Assembly: GCA_016719605.1 (NCBI GenBank)
Contig: JADJYW010000015.1
Location: 151,001-215,000, forward strand
Length of the DNA: 64,000 nt
DNA from: Lewinellaceae bacterium
Lineage (GTDB): Bacteria > Bacteroidota > Bacteroidia > Chitinophagales > Saprospiraceae
Direction: 5' to 3'
The first letter of the stretch is position 1, and each line of letters starts with the position of its first letter. Shown here piece after piece: positions 9,318 through 17,121 of this stretch. A model generated the notes under the pieces. It made no database searches. It had not been told where the DNA came from and was given only the letters and a program-made list of their open reading frames with translations. Both the position numbers and the translations under genes were made by a program.

Positions 9318-10616
9318 ATGCGCAAAGCGATCTTTTTCATACTTGCCTTTTGTGCCGGCTTTGGCGCAAATGTAGCAGCCGTTGGCCTCCATGCCCCGCT
9401 GGATTCCGTCAACATGCCTAACGCCATGCATCCCCGGGATGGTTGTCGTACCGAACGCGCCTGCCCGGGGCATGGCTCCGCGCCGGTCTGGGGCTTTTTC
9501 GCCCACCGCCGCATCAACCGCCTCGCCGTACTGACCCTGCCGCCGGAGATGATGGTGTTTTTCAAACCGAATATTGACTGGATTTCCGACCATGCGACCG
9601 ACCCCGACATGCGGCGTTATGCCACACTCTGGGAAGGCCCGCGCCATTATATTGATCTGGACGAACACGGCGCGCCGCCCTTCGAGGGGTTGCCCCGCAC
9701 CTTTACGGAAGCCTTGCTGCAATACACCGACATCCGGGGCGAGACGACTGCAGGCGACACCGTGCTGCTCTTTGGCGGCGAACGCGCCCAACCGTACACG
9801 CCGGAGCCGTATTGGCGCGAGTACTTTGCCCGCTACGTCGTGCCGCTGTTCACCGACCCGGACAAGCTGCTGAACCCCGACACGCTTGTCGCGCTCCTGC
9901 GCCAAAATGGCCTGGAACCGCCCGCCCTGCGTTCGGCATTTTTTCAGGAAAGCCTTTCCGAACATGGTATCCTGCCCTGGCACCTGCAAAAAATGCAGCG
10001 CGACCTCACTAACGCTTTCCGCCGCCGCGACAGCAAACGCATTCTCCGCCTTTGTGCCGACATGGGCCATTACATCGGCGACGCCAATGTGCCCTTGCAT
10101 ACGACCAGCAACTACAACGGTCAGAAAACCGGCCAGACCGGTATTCACGGATTCTGGGAAAGCCGAATCCCGGAACTCTTCGCCGACGAACAGTACGATT
10201 ATTTTGTGGGCAAACCGGACTACATCGCCCAAACCCCGGACTACTTCTGGGATATGGTGCTGATCAGCAACACCATGGTGGACAGTGTGCTCGGCATCGA
10301 GCGGCAGATGCGCCTGACCTACCCCAAGGACCAGCAGATGTGTCCCGATATGCGCGGCAACGCCGTCGTTATTGCCCCGTGCCGCGACTTTGCGAATGCC
10401 TACCAAATCGCGCTCGACGGCATGGTGGAACGCCAGTTACGCGCGGCTATTCACGCTGTGGCCTGCTCCTGGTACACCGCCTGGGTGGACGCCGGGCAGC
10501 CCGACCTGTCGAATATGGATCAGCCCATTGCTACCGAAGAAGAACGCAAAGAAGAGGAGGCGCTGAAAAAAATGCACGGGGAGGGGAAGATTTTGGGCCG
10601 GACGGAGGAACATTAG
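9318..10616 (+). CDS. Secreted zinc-dependent phospholipase C / S1-P1 nuclease superfamily protein
   Basis: 432 residues with a signal peptide (MRKAIFFILAFCAGFGANVA). The conserved block WGFFAHRRINRLAVLTLP and the zinc-ligand-rich segment GHYIGDANVPLHTTSNYNG ... HGFWESRIPELF match the all-alpha trinuclear-zinc fold shared by phospholipase C and S1/P1 nucleases. In that superfamily the mature N-terminal Trp can bind zinc. Here about 35 residues lie between the predicted signal cleavage and the conserved Trp, and their DNA (9423-9476) is an imperfect GC-rich palindrome, which looks like an in-frame insertion. The tail is acidic and basic (EEERKEEEALKKMHGEGK). Lipid or nucleic-acid preference is not predictable. 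Confidence 0.75.
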   Translation: MRKAIFFILAFCAGFGANVAAVGLHAPLDSVNMPNAMHPRDGCRTERACPGHGSAPVWGFFAHRRINRLAVLTLPPEMMVFFKPNIDWISDHATDPDMRRYATLWEGPRHYIDLDEHGAPPFEGLPRTFTEALLQYTDIRGETTAGDTVLLFGGERAQPYTPEPYWREYFARYVVPLFTDPDKLLNPDTLVALLRQNGLEPPALRSAFFQESLSEHGILPWHLQKMQRDLTNAFRRRDSKRILRLCADMGHYIGDANVPLHTTSNYNGQKTGQTGIHGFWESRIPELFADEQYDYFVGKPDYIAQTPDYFWDMVLISNTMVDSVLGIERQMRLTYPKDQQMCPDMRGNAVVIAPCRDFANAYQIALDGMVERQLRAAIHAVACSWYTAWVDAGQPDLSNMDQPIATEEERKEEEALKKMHGEGKILGRTEEH

Positions 10617-10619
10617 CAG

Positions 10620-10654
10620 TTTTGAGTTTTGAGTTTTGAGTTTTGAGTTTTGGG
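10620..10654. repeat. Heptanucleotide tandem repeat (TTTTGAG x5)
   Basis: Four TTTTGAG units followed by a TTTTGGG variant between the convergent ends of the phospholipase-like and T9SS plug genes. An identical heptamer run is present at 22351-22385. It is a simple-sequence repeat with no coding role visible. Confidence 0.8.
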
Positions 10655-10657
10655 TTG

Positions 10658-11926
10658 TTAGCGCAGCCGGGTATTCATGGTTGCGGACAGCATCAGTTGG
10701 TCGTAGCGTACACCGAAGGGGCGGTAGTAGACCAGGATTTGGTATTCATTGCCGGTTTCGTACCAGTTGCCTTCGAAGCCTTCTTCGTGCACGGCGCCTG
10801 TTTTTTGGTTCACCACGAGGTACTGGTAGTTGTAGTAGCCTTGCTTGAGGTAGGCTTCACAAATGTATGCCGATACGCTTTCGTCGTACTGCATTTTGAA
10901 CTCGGGCCGCAGTTGCCAGTCGGTCAGTTGGCCATAGATGTACACGTCCTCGTTGTCTAAAGGCTGGCTTTGTTTCAGGGAAAACAACACGGCGGCGTAG
11001 TCGCATTGATCCGGCCCCTGGTTCTGGTTGATATTTTCTATACTGTAGCGCCCGTTCAGGTCGCCGAGTTGGATGTAGGTGCGGCCGGCCCGGCTCTCGT
11101 CCATGTTGAGCGTGACCTCGTAGTAGTCCCGCAGCATACGGATATTGCGGACAAACTCGCCCCGATACTGGAAGGTGCGCATATCGAAGTAACGCCATTC
11201 CTTGCCCGCCGGGAACAAGATTTTGTCCTGATAATCGAACACCAGCTGCTCCTGCCGCACCACAAATGGCGGAATGGGGCCGAGCGCCGTGTCCCAGCGG
11301 CCATTTTGCAGGACATAAGCCTTCACCTCCCGCTCGGGATACTGCACCCGCATTCCCTTGGTACTTACGGTGAAATCAATTTCGTGGTGGGTATCCATTT
11401 TGTCCACGCGCACAGGCCGCACAAAGTTGGTGGCTACACTCCAGCGCCCTTCCACCACGAGGAAGCGCCGCACGAGTACCAGTTGTTTTTCGTAGGTATT
11501 GTCATAAATCTTGAGCAGGTAGTTGCCCGATTTGGTCCAGCGCATGTTGCTGTTTGGGAGGGGAAGGGTGTAGTGAACGTACTGCTGGAGGGTATTGAAG
11601 GAATTATTTGTAATCAATATCCGGTCTTCGGTGAACCCTTCAATGTACTCATTGTCGTCGAGGGCAGAGCGTTGCCAGTCGGCGTTGCAATGTTCGATGG
11701 TGTACAGGTAGTCGCGGATATCCGTGCCGAGGCGGTCGAACTGGAATATAAGCGAGCCGTTGGGCGCTTTCAGGTCCACCATTGGAAAGGTCGTTGGCGC
11801 GCCCCGCAGGTGCAATTGTACGGAGAGGATGTCCAGATCGTAGTTGCGTTCTTCGTTGCCGGGGTTGTCGGGCGATTGGGCAAGGAGCGCCAGGGGGAAC
11901 AGCAATGCAGGTAAAATTGCCTGCAT
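10658..11926 (-). CDS. Type IX secretion system plug protein homologue (former DUF5103)
   Basis: The frame is open to 12034, but the start at 11926 gives the signal peptide MQAILPALLFPLALLAQ, so I use that start (422 residues). The order of motifs fits the family: RNYDLDILSVQLHLRG, then LIFQFDRLGTDIRDYLYTIEHCNADWQRSALDDNEYIEGF, then a C-terminal Ig-like domain (VYIYGQLTDWQLRPEFKMQYD ... YQYLVV). In T9SS the Plug protein closes the periplasmic side of the SprA translocon. Assignment rests on recall of this Bacteroidota family. It fits the several T9SS substrates in the window. It is encoded opposite to the preceding gene, with only the heptamer repeat between them. Confidence 0.8.
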   Translation of the reverse strand: MQAILPALLFPLALLAQSPDNPGNEERNYDLDILSVQLHLRGAPTTFPMVDLKAPNGSLIFQFDRLGTDIRDYLYTIEHCNADWQRSALDDNEYIEGFTEDRILITNNSFNTLQQYVHYTLPLPNSNMRWTKSGNYLLKIYDNTYEKQLVLVRRFLVVEGRWSVATNFVRPVRVDKMDTHHEIDFTVSTKGMRVQYPEREVKAYVLQNGRWDTALGPIPPFVVRQEQLVFDYQDKILFPAGKEWRYFDMRTFQYRGEFVRNIRMLRDYYEVTLNMDESRAGRTYIQLGDLNGRYSIENINQNQGPDQCDYAAVLFSLKQSQPLDNEDVYIYGQLTDWQLRPEFKMQYDESVSAYICEAYLKQGYYNYQYLVVNQKTGAVHEEGFEGNWYETGNEYQILVYYRPFGVRYDQLMLSATMNTRLR

Positions 11927-12047
11927 GCTGCGGATCAATTTGAAGCCGACGCGACCTCGACAAGGGTGGGTGGAGGACGGTTGTGCCTGCGTTATTTTTA
12001 TGTTTCTTTCCATAAAATTCCAGTTGAAAAACATACGCCCAAACGTC

Positions 12048-12716
12048 TTAAGCCTCCTGCCAATTGTCCGGCAATGGCGCCTCCAGGGTCAAGCGTTCGC
12101 CAGTTTTCGGGTGCTGGACGATGAGGCGGCAAGCGTGCAGTTTGACGGCATGCTCCAGCCAGGGTTGTCCGCCGTAGCGCGTATCGCCCAGTACCGGGCA
12201 GCCGATGTGCGCCAGTTGGGCGCGTATCTGGTGGAAACGTCCGGTTTTGGGAACGATCTCCACCCGGGCGCCGGTGGCGGTTTTTTCCAAAACCAGGTAC
12301 GCACATTCCGCCGGTTTGCTCCCGTCAAACGGCATATCGGATACAATGGCCGCTTTCCCGTCGGGCGATTTGGCGAGGTGGTGCTGCAACGTACCCGATG
12401 CTGCCGGCAACGTACCGACAACCTCCGCGATGTAGATTTTTTCGACCGTACGGTTTTCAAACTGATCCATCAGGTTGGTGAGTGCCGATTTGGTTTTGGA
12501 AAACAACAACACGCCACTGGAAGCGCGGTCGAGCCGGTGCACGGCCCGCAAATACGGCGCCCGCTGGAAGGCGCCAACGGCTTCCCGGCGCTGGTCGGAG
12601 GTGTATTCCTGCGCCCATTTTTCGGCGGAAGGGTGCAATGCTTTGCCGCTTTCGGAGGAGAGTCCGGCGGGTTTGTTGATGGCGAGCAGGGTGTCGTCTT
12701 CGTAAATTATTTGCAT
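12048..12716 (-). CDS. RluA-family pseudouridine synthase
   Basis: 222 residues. The catalytic signature HRLDRASSG has the catalytic Asp at residue 63; the N-terminal VIYED-like strand (IIYEDDTLLAINKPAG) and the KTGRFHQIRAQLAHIGCPVLGD block complete the RluA/RluC/TruC fold. There is no S4 domain. The enzyme isomerises uridine to pseudouridine in rRNA or tRNA; the target site is unknown. A TACCTTTA box lies in the inverted repeat upstream (left arm, minus orientation) and may be its promoter. Confidence 0.9.
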   Translation of the reverse strand: MQIIYEDDTLLAINKPAGLSSESGKALHPSAEKWAQEYTSDQRREAVGAFQRAPYLRAVHRLDRASSGVLLFSKTKSALTNLMDQFENRTVEKIYIAEVVGTLPAASGTLQHHLAKSPDGKAAIVSDMPFDGSKPAECAYLVLEKTATGARVEIVPKTGRFHQIRAQLAHIGCPVLGDTRYGGQPWLEHAVKLHACRLIVQHPKTGERLTLEAPLPDNWQEA

Positions 12717-12730
12717 GAAGTGTGTGTTTT

Positions 12731-12898
12731 GCTTAAGGAACGGTGTCGGAATAAAGGTACAAATTTGGCGGCCTTGTTTTGCCGCTGTTTTCGTTGTTCG
12801 TCGGTTGTTTAGGCGGCACTAAACGCCCTCCTCTCGCCTCAACAGCAACAAAAACGGCTCCCCAAATTTGTACCTTTATTCCAACACCGTTCCTAAGC
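12731..12898. repeat. Long inverted repeat with promoter-like arms
   Basis: The arms 12731-12768 and 12862-12898 are inverted copies, differing by one substitution and one indel over 37 bases (GCTTAAGGAACGGTGT ... GGTACAAATTTGG). The 93-base interior is also weakly self-complementary. Each arm carries TACCTTTA, resembling the TAnnTTTG box, so the structure duplicates a promoter in opposite directions; only the left arm faces a gene start (12716). No target duplication was found. Confidence 0.7.
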
Positions 12899-12912
12899 GG
12901 GAATCTGCCGAT

Positions 12913-13329
12913 CTAATTTACAGGATACCGCCCCGCTTGAGCAAGCAACCTTCTTCGTATCACACGTTCCGAGGCATTCAGGTTCAATATTTTTGCAGTT
13001 GCCTCACCTATGTCTGTCTTGGGTATAATCTTGCCATCGGCCAAATCAAAATGATCTGACCACAAATCCTTTCTGGGGTTGAAAAAGCGAATAATTGTTT
13101 CGGAAGGCAGCAGTATAGTAGCGATATCACTGCCTTTGTTTGCATTACAAATCAAACAACTATAAGCAAGATTTTCTATCGCTGTGCTGCCTCCATGCTT
13201 GATGCTGATGATATGGTCAATTTGAGCGCCGACGATCAAATCGGCTTCGTGGAGCAGACAGTATTCACATCTAAAACCGGCGCGTTTTGCGACATCCAAG
13301 CGTATTTTTTCGGGAATGGAACGCCTCAT
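12913..13329 (-). CDS. HNH endonuclease
   Basis: 138 residues. Zinc cysteines C21/C24 and C58/C61 frame the HNH core: D38-H39 (DHIISIKHGG), N53 (ENLAYSC) and CNANKG. The family cuts DNA as a stand-alone nuclease. The ATG at 13329 overlaps the TGA of the upstream 79-residue gene by four bases (ATGA), implying translational coupling. Its C-terminal half (LLPSETIIRFFNPRKDLWSDHF) is the usual extension of this subfamily. A restriction or selfish role is possible but not shown. Confidence 0.88.
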   Translation of the reverse strand: MRRSIPEKIRLDVAKRAGFRCEYCLLHEADLIVGAQIDHIISIKHGGSTAIENLAYSCLICNANKGSDIATILLPSETIIRFFNPRKDLWSDHFDLADGKIIPKTDIGEATAKILNLNASERVIRRRLLAQAGRYPVN

Positions 13330-13565
13330 GCTACCTGAAGAAGAAGTTGGTGCGCTCTTGCTTTGGCTAAGCCAATAAGATTTTCCAGCCAGATGTAGTA
13401 GTCCAACTCACGTTCTTCTTCAGCGTTCAAAATTCCGCCACTTTTTTTCAAAACCAACTCCTGCACACGCTGTAGTGTTTTTTTCGAGGGTTGATATGCT
13501 ATGATCCGCTCTGGGTTAGCCATAGCGATCAAATCAATCATATCGTCGTAAGCAGCGATCTTCAT
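13326..13565 (-). CDS. Small protein coupled to HNH endonuclease
   Basis: 79 residues, starting MKIAAYDDMIDLIAM and ending AKARAHQLLLQVA. The start at 13565 is the only Met that begins the conserved part; upstream of it the frame runs into the antisense of the dehydrogenase. The segment ILNAEEERELDYYIWLENLIGLAKARA resembles short helical proteins often found before this kind of HNH gene. The stop overlaps the HNH start by four bases. It may be a partner or antitoxin-like regulator of the nuclease; that is inference. No catalytic motif is visible. Confidence 0.7.
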   Translation of the reverse strand: MKIAAYDDMIDLIAMANPERIIAYQPSKKTLQRVQELVLKKSGGILNAEEERELDYYIWLENLIGLAKARAHQLLLQVA

Positions 13566-13600
13566 GCTCTTTGTATTTTTTGCAAATATAGCATTTCGGG

Positions 13601-15040
13601 TCACTCTCCCAGCGTCACATTTTTCACCTCTGTAAAAAACCGCATAGCCTCCCAGCCGCCTTCCCGGCCTACGCCGGACTGTTTCACGCCACCAAACGGC
13701 GTACGCAGGTCGCGCAACAGCCAGCAATTGACCCACACAATTCCGGCCTGCAATTCGGCGCTGAGTCGTTGCGTTCGGCGCAGGTTGTTGGTCCAGACCG
13801 TGGCGCTGAGTCCGTAGGGCGAGCCATTGGCCAAAGCCAGCGCCTCGTCGTCGGTATCGAATGGCTGGATCGTGACCACAGGGCCGAAAATTTCCTCCTG
13901 ATTGGTGCGGCAGTCCAGCGACAGTCCCTCGATGACCGTGGGTGCCAGATAGTACCCGCCGGCCAGTCGGCCCGGCAATTGCAGCGCATGACCGCCGCAG
14001 AGGATACGCCCACCCTCCTGTTTGGCCAACTCGATGTACGACAACACTTTGTCGAAATGCAATTTGGACACAACGGCGCCCAGCCGGCTGCCCGGGTCGG
14101 CGGGGTCGCCCACACGCATAGCCTGTACCTGCGCCACGAAATCGGTTTTGAACCGCTCGTACAGCGGGCGTTCCACATAAATGCGCGACCCGCACAGGCA
14201 AATCTGGCCCTGGTTGTTGAACGAAGAGGCCACGGTGGTTTGCAGCATTTTTTCGTAGTCGCAGTCGGCGAAGATGAGGTTGGGGTTTTTGCCGCCGAGT
14301 TCGAGGGATAGTTTTTTGAACATAGGCGCGGCGATACGCGCGATTTCGGCGCCGGCGCGGGTGCTGCCCGTAAACGAAACGGCTTTCACCAGCGGGTGCC
14401 GTACGATGGCTTCTCCGGCGCTCGGCCCCAGGCCGTGCACGATGTTGAGCACGCCGGGCGGCAGGCCGGCAGCGGTACAAATTTCGCCGAGCAGGTACGC
14501 CGAGTAGGGCGTTACTTCGGAGGGTTTGCCCACCACACAGTTGCCCGCCGCGAGTGCGGGCGCTATTTTCCAGGTAAATAAATACAGCGGGAGGTTCCAC
14601 GGCGAAATGCCGCCTACCACGCCGATCGGTTGGCGCAAGGTGTAGCTCAGGGCGCCGGGCATGGCATGACTTTCGGAGGCGAAATGCAGGAGCGCTGTGG
14701 CGAAAAACTTGAAATTGAGCGCCGCACGCGGGATATCCACCGTCCGGGCGGTAGTGATCGTTTTGCCGGAGTCCATGCTTTCCGCTTCGGCCAAGCGGTC
14801 GAGGTTGGTCAGAATACCGTCGCTGATGCCGCGCAGAATATCGTGCCGCTGCTCCAGCGGCATGGCGGCCCAGGCGGGAAATGCGGCGGCGGCGGCCTGC
14901 ACGGCGGTTTCCACGTCTTCGGGGCCGGAGTCGGGTATTTTTCCGTACACCTCGCCGGTGGCCGGAGCGATGTTGTCTATGTATTTCCCGCCAAGCGGGG
15001 GCGTAAACTGGCCGTTGATGTAGTTTTGGATGGTAAGCAT
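13601..15040 (-). CDS. Aldehyde dehydrogenase, ALDH8/2-aminomuconate (hydroxymuconic) semialdehyde type
   Basis: The frame reaches 15085, but the ATG at 15040 (MLTIQNYINGQF) matches the family start; 479 residues. It has the NAD-binding SPWNLP motif, the general-base Glu in LELGGKNPN, the catalytic Cys in NQGQICLCGSR, and the C-terminal NCWLLRDLRTPFGGVKQSG typical of aminomuconate- and hydroxymuconate-semialdehyde dehydrogenases. The enzyme oxidises an aldehyde to an acid with NAD. The ALDH8-like C-terminus suggests tryptophan (kynurenine) or aromatic meta-cleavage degradation, but no pathway partner lies beside it. Confidence 0.9.
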   Translation of the reverse strand: MLTIQNYINGQFTPPLGGKYIDNIAPATGEVYGKIPDSGPEDVETAVQAAAAAFPAWAAMPLEQRHDILRGISDGILTNLDRLAEAESMDSGKTITTARTVDIPRAALNFKFFATALLHFASESHAMPGALSYTLRQPIGVVGGISPWNLPLYLFTWKIAPALAAGNCVVGKPSEVTPYSAYLLGEICTAAGLPPGVLNIVHGLGPSAGEAIVRHPLVKAVSFTGSTRAGAEIARIAAPMFKKLSLELGGKNPNLIFADCDYEKMLQTTVASSFNNQGQICLCGSRIYVERPLYERFKTDFVAQVQAMRVGDPADPGSRLGAVVSKLHFDKVLSYIELAKQEGGRILCGGHALQLPGRLAGGYYLAPTVIEGLSLDCRTNQEEIFGPVVTIQPFDTDDEALALANGSPYGLSATVWTNNLRRTQRLSAELQAGIVWVNCWLLRDLRTPFGGVKQSGVGREGGWEAMRFFTEVKNVTLGE

Positions 15041-15217
15041 GCGTGGTGGTATTTGAGGAGCGAAGGTAGGGCTACGGCGACTCATTGGAGAAAATGGATA
15101 AATAGCCGGGCGCCGACATTACCGGAATTCTTTTTGCCACACACTCAAACAGGGCCAACACAGCAGGCACCAGCCTCGTTCTATCCCGGTCAATCCGGCA
15201 CATCCGGTATCGTTTTC

Positions 15218-15457
15218 CATACTACTGGACATTTTTGTTTTTCTGGTATCCAGAGGCTGTCTCAAAGCATGGCTTTGACGGGAATTGATTTTTTTCAGAC
15301 AGGATTTACAGGATTTACAGGATAAATGAGGCGACTCCGTCGCAGAAAATCCTGTAAATCCTTTTTATCCTGTCAAAAAATGAATTCGCCTGTCAACGGC
15401 GCAATACGGTACGGACTTATGAGACAGCCTCTCGTTCCAAAAATGTCCAGTAGTGTG
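15218..15457. mobile_element. MITE-like element, copy 2, with 9-bp target duplication
   Basis: A 240-bp non-coding element. The ends are CATACTACTGGACATTTTT and the reverse complement of CACACTACTGGACATTTTT. It is flanked by perfect 9-bp direct repeats ATCGTTTTC (15209-15217 and 15458-15466), the mark of transposition. Inside is a GAGGCTGTCTCA...TGAGACAGCCTC palindrome and the same hairpin core as at 5029 and 58114. The right target duplicate ends 17 bases before the YHS gene start, so the insertion has replaced its promoter region. It is presumably moved in trans; no transposase is in the window. Confidence 0.9.
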
Positions 15458-15483
15458 ATCGTTTTCACACACCACTTTCAAAA

Positions 15484-15927
15484 ATGAAACTTATTCTCCT
15501 GTGCGCTTTGACGCTGCTTGTTCCTTGCGGCTTGTACGCCCAAACCACCACCAAAGCCGTTTACGCTACTAAAGCAGGCGCCATCAAAGGGTATGACCCG
15601 GTGGCTTATTTTAACCAAAACAAACCCGTCAAAGGGAAGGCAGACCTCACTTACGACTGGAATGGTGCAAGATGGCATTTTGCTTCTGCCGAAAACCGGG
15701 AGCTGTTCAAACAACATCCGGAGCAATATGCACCGCAATACGGAGGATGGTGCGCATACGGCTGGGCGCAGGGCTATCCGGCCAAAATCGAGCCGGAAGC
15801 CTGGAGTATTGTGGACGGCAAACTGTACCTGAACTACAACCTGTCCATTCAGGCCGATTGGAAAAAGAAGCAAGCGGAGTACATCAAAACCGCCGGCAAG
15901 AACTGGGCGGAGGCCCGCAAGATGTAG
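15484..15927 (+). CDS. Secreted YHS-domain family protein
   Basis: 147 residues with a signal peptide (MKLILLCALTLLVPCGLYAQ). The body matches the secreted YHS family: KGYDPVAYF, then WHFASAENRELFKQHPEQYAPQYGGWCAYG, then EAWSIVDGKLYLNYN. YHS domains are small and often linked to metal binding; the function of the secreted form is unclear. It stands alone between a MITE-like element and the ABC exporter. Only 17 bases separate the element's target duplicate from the ATG, so its expression may depend on the insertion. Confidence 0.85.
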   Translation: MKLILLCALTLLVPCGLYAQTTTKAVYATKAGAIKGYDPVAYFNQNKPVKGKADLTYDWNGARWHFASAENRELFKQHPEQYAPQYGGWCAYGWAQGYPAKIEPEAWSIVDGKLYLNYNLSIQADWKKKQAEYIKTAGKNWAEARKM

Positions 15928-16076
15928 CCGGTTTTTCGTTGTGCGGGCGCCTCCTCTTTGCTTTGGCCGGGCACACTGCCGGGAAAAAATGTTTTTTTGA
16001 GCCTTTTGACGATTAACGCTCGAATTGCCGGACAAACCTTTGGAACTTGCCGCCCGTTAAACGAAAAATCCCGGTT

Positions 16077-16979
16077 ATGATCCTTTCCATTCAAAACGTC
16101 GTCAAGCAGTACGGCAAGCACACTGCGGTGGACCATGTGAGTTTCGACGTGCCCCGAGGCAGTGTGTTCGGCCTTTCGGGGCCAAACGGCGCCGGCAAAA
16201 CGTCGCTGATCCGCATGATCACCACCATCACCGGCCCCGACGAAGGCGCCATTCTCCTTGATGGTGAACCACTCAACGAACGTACACCCGAACAAATCGG
16301 CTACATGCCCGAAGAGCGCGGCCTCTACAAAAAAATGAAGGTCGGCGAACACCTGCTCTACCTCGCACAACTCAAGGGCCTGTCGGAAAAATCCGCCAAT
16401 CAGGAAATCAAGTACTGGTTCGACAAGTTCGAGATCAACGACTGGTGGGAAAAAAAGGTGGAGGAACTGTCCAAAGGTATGCAGCAGAAAATCCAGTTCA
16501 TCACCACGGTGGTGCACAAACCCAAACTGCTCATCCTCGACGAGCCGTTCAGCGGCCTCGACCCGATCAATACCACGCTTATCAAGGACGAAATCCGCCA
16601 ACTCAATGCCGCCGGCACGAGCATCATTTTCAGCACGCACCGCATGGAGCAGGTGGAGGAAATGTGCGACCACATCGTGCTCATCAATCAGGGGAAAAAC
16701 GTGCTGTACGGCGAGGTGAAAGCCATCAAAAACGCTTTCAAGGAAAACCTCTTCCGCATCGAAACCGCCGATGATCTGCCGGGCGACTTTGACCGGCACT
16801 TCCAGGTTGCCAGCCGGCCCGACGGCGCCGTGGTGGTGCAGCTAAACGAGGAAGCCAGCCGCAGCAACGAGCTGCTGCGCTACCTCCTCCAGCACAACAT
16901 CCACGTCTCCAGGTTCGAGGAAATTCTGCCCACTTTCAACGAAATCTTCATCCGCCGCGTCGAAGAAACTCAAAACTAA
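16077..16979 (+). CDS. ABC transporter ATP-binding protein (NatA-like)
   Basis: The start at 16077 (MILSIQNVVKQYG) is preferred over 16047 because the conserved domain begins there; 300 residues. Walker A is GPNGAGKTS (35-43), the signature is LSKGMQQKIQF, Walker B is LLILDEPFSGLDP, and the H-loop is FSTHRME. A C-terminal accessory domain of the DUF4162 type follows. It pairs with the permease at 17122, matching the two-gene NatAB-like exporter layout. The substrate (ion, drug or lipid) is unknown. Confidence 0.92.
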   Translation: MILSIQNVVKQYGKHTAVDHVSFDVPRGSVFGLSGPNGAGKTSLIRMITTITGPDEGAILLDGEPLNERTPEQIGYMPEERGLYKKMKVGEHLLYLAQLKGLSEKSANQEIKYWFDKFEINDWWEKKVEELSKGMQQKIQFITTVVHKPKLLILDEPFSGLDPINTTLIKDEIRQLNAAGTSIIFSTHRMEQVEEMCDHIVLINQGKNVLYGEVKAIKNAFKENLFRIETADDLPGDFDRHFQVASRPDGAVVVQLNEEASRSNELLRYLLQHNIHVSRFEEILPTFNEIFIRRVEETQN

Positions 16980-16981
16980 GC

Positions 16982-17111
16982 GGTTAGAAGGTTTCTGGTT
17001 AGAAGGTTAGAAGGTTAGAAGGTTAGAAGGTTTCTCGCTACCGAAACCTTCCAACCAGAAACCTTCCAACCTTCTAACCTTCCAACCAGAAACCTTCCAA
17101 CCTTCCAACCT
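16982..17111. repeat. Imperfect giant hairpin of GGTTAGAA octamers
   Basis: The left half is a run of GGTTAGAA/GGTTTCT units and the right half is their reverse complement (GAAACCTTCCAACC, CCTTCTAACC), centred near 17040. The spacer between the ATPase and permease genes can therefore fold into one long hairpin ending about 10 bases before the permease ATG. A similar GGTTGGAA structure lies at 55121-55190. It could modulate the ratio of the two exporter proteins. Confidence 0.8.
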
Positions 17112-17121
17112 TTTTCAAATT

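Noticed and set aside
14630..15325. Plus-strand ORF ending MALTGIDFFQTGFTGFTG, similar to a minus-strand ORF near 5116-5727
   Set aside because: The shared peptide is just translated MITE-like repeat; the rest is antisense to the aldehyde dehydrogenase and the AsmA-like gene.
16982..17111. GGTTAG units reminiscent of telomere-type repeats
   Set aside because: The unit is an octamer (GGTTAGAA), short, internal to an operon and paired with its own inverse; no chromosome end is implied.
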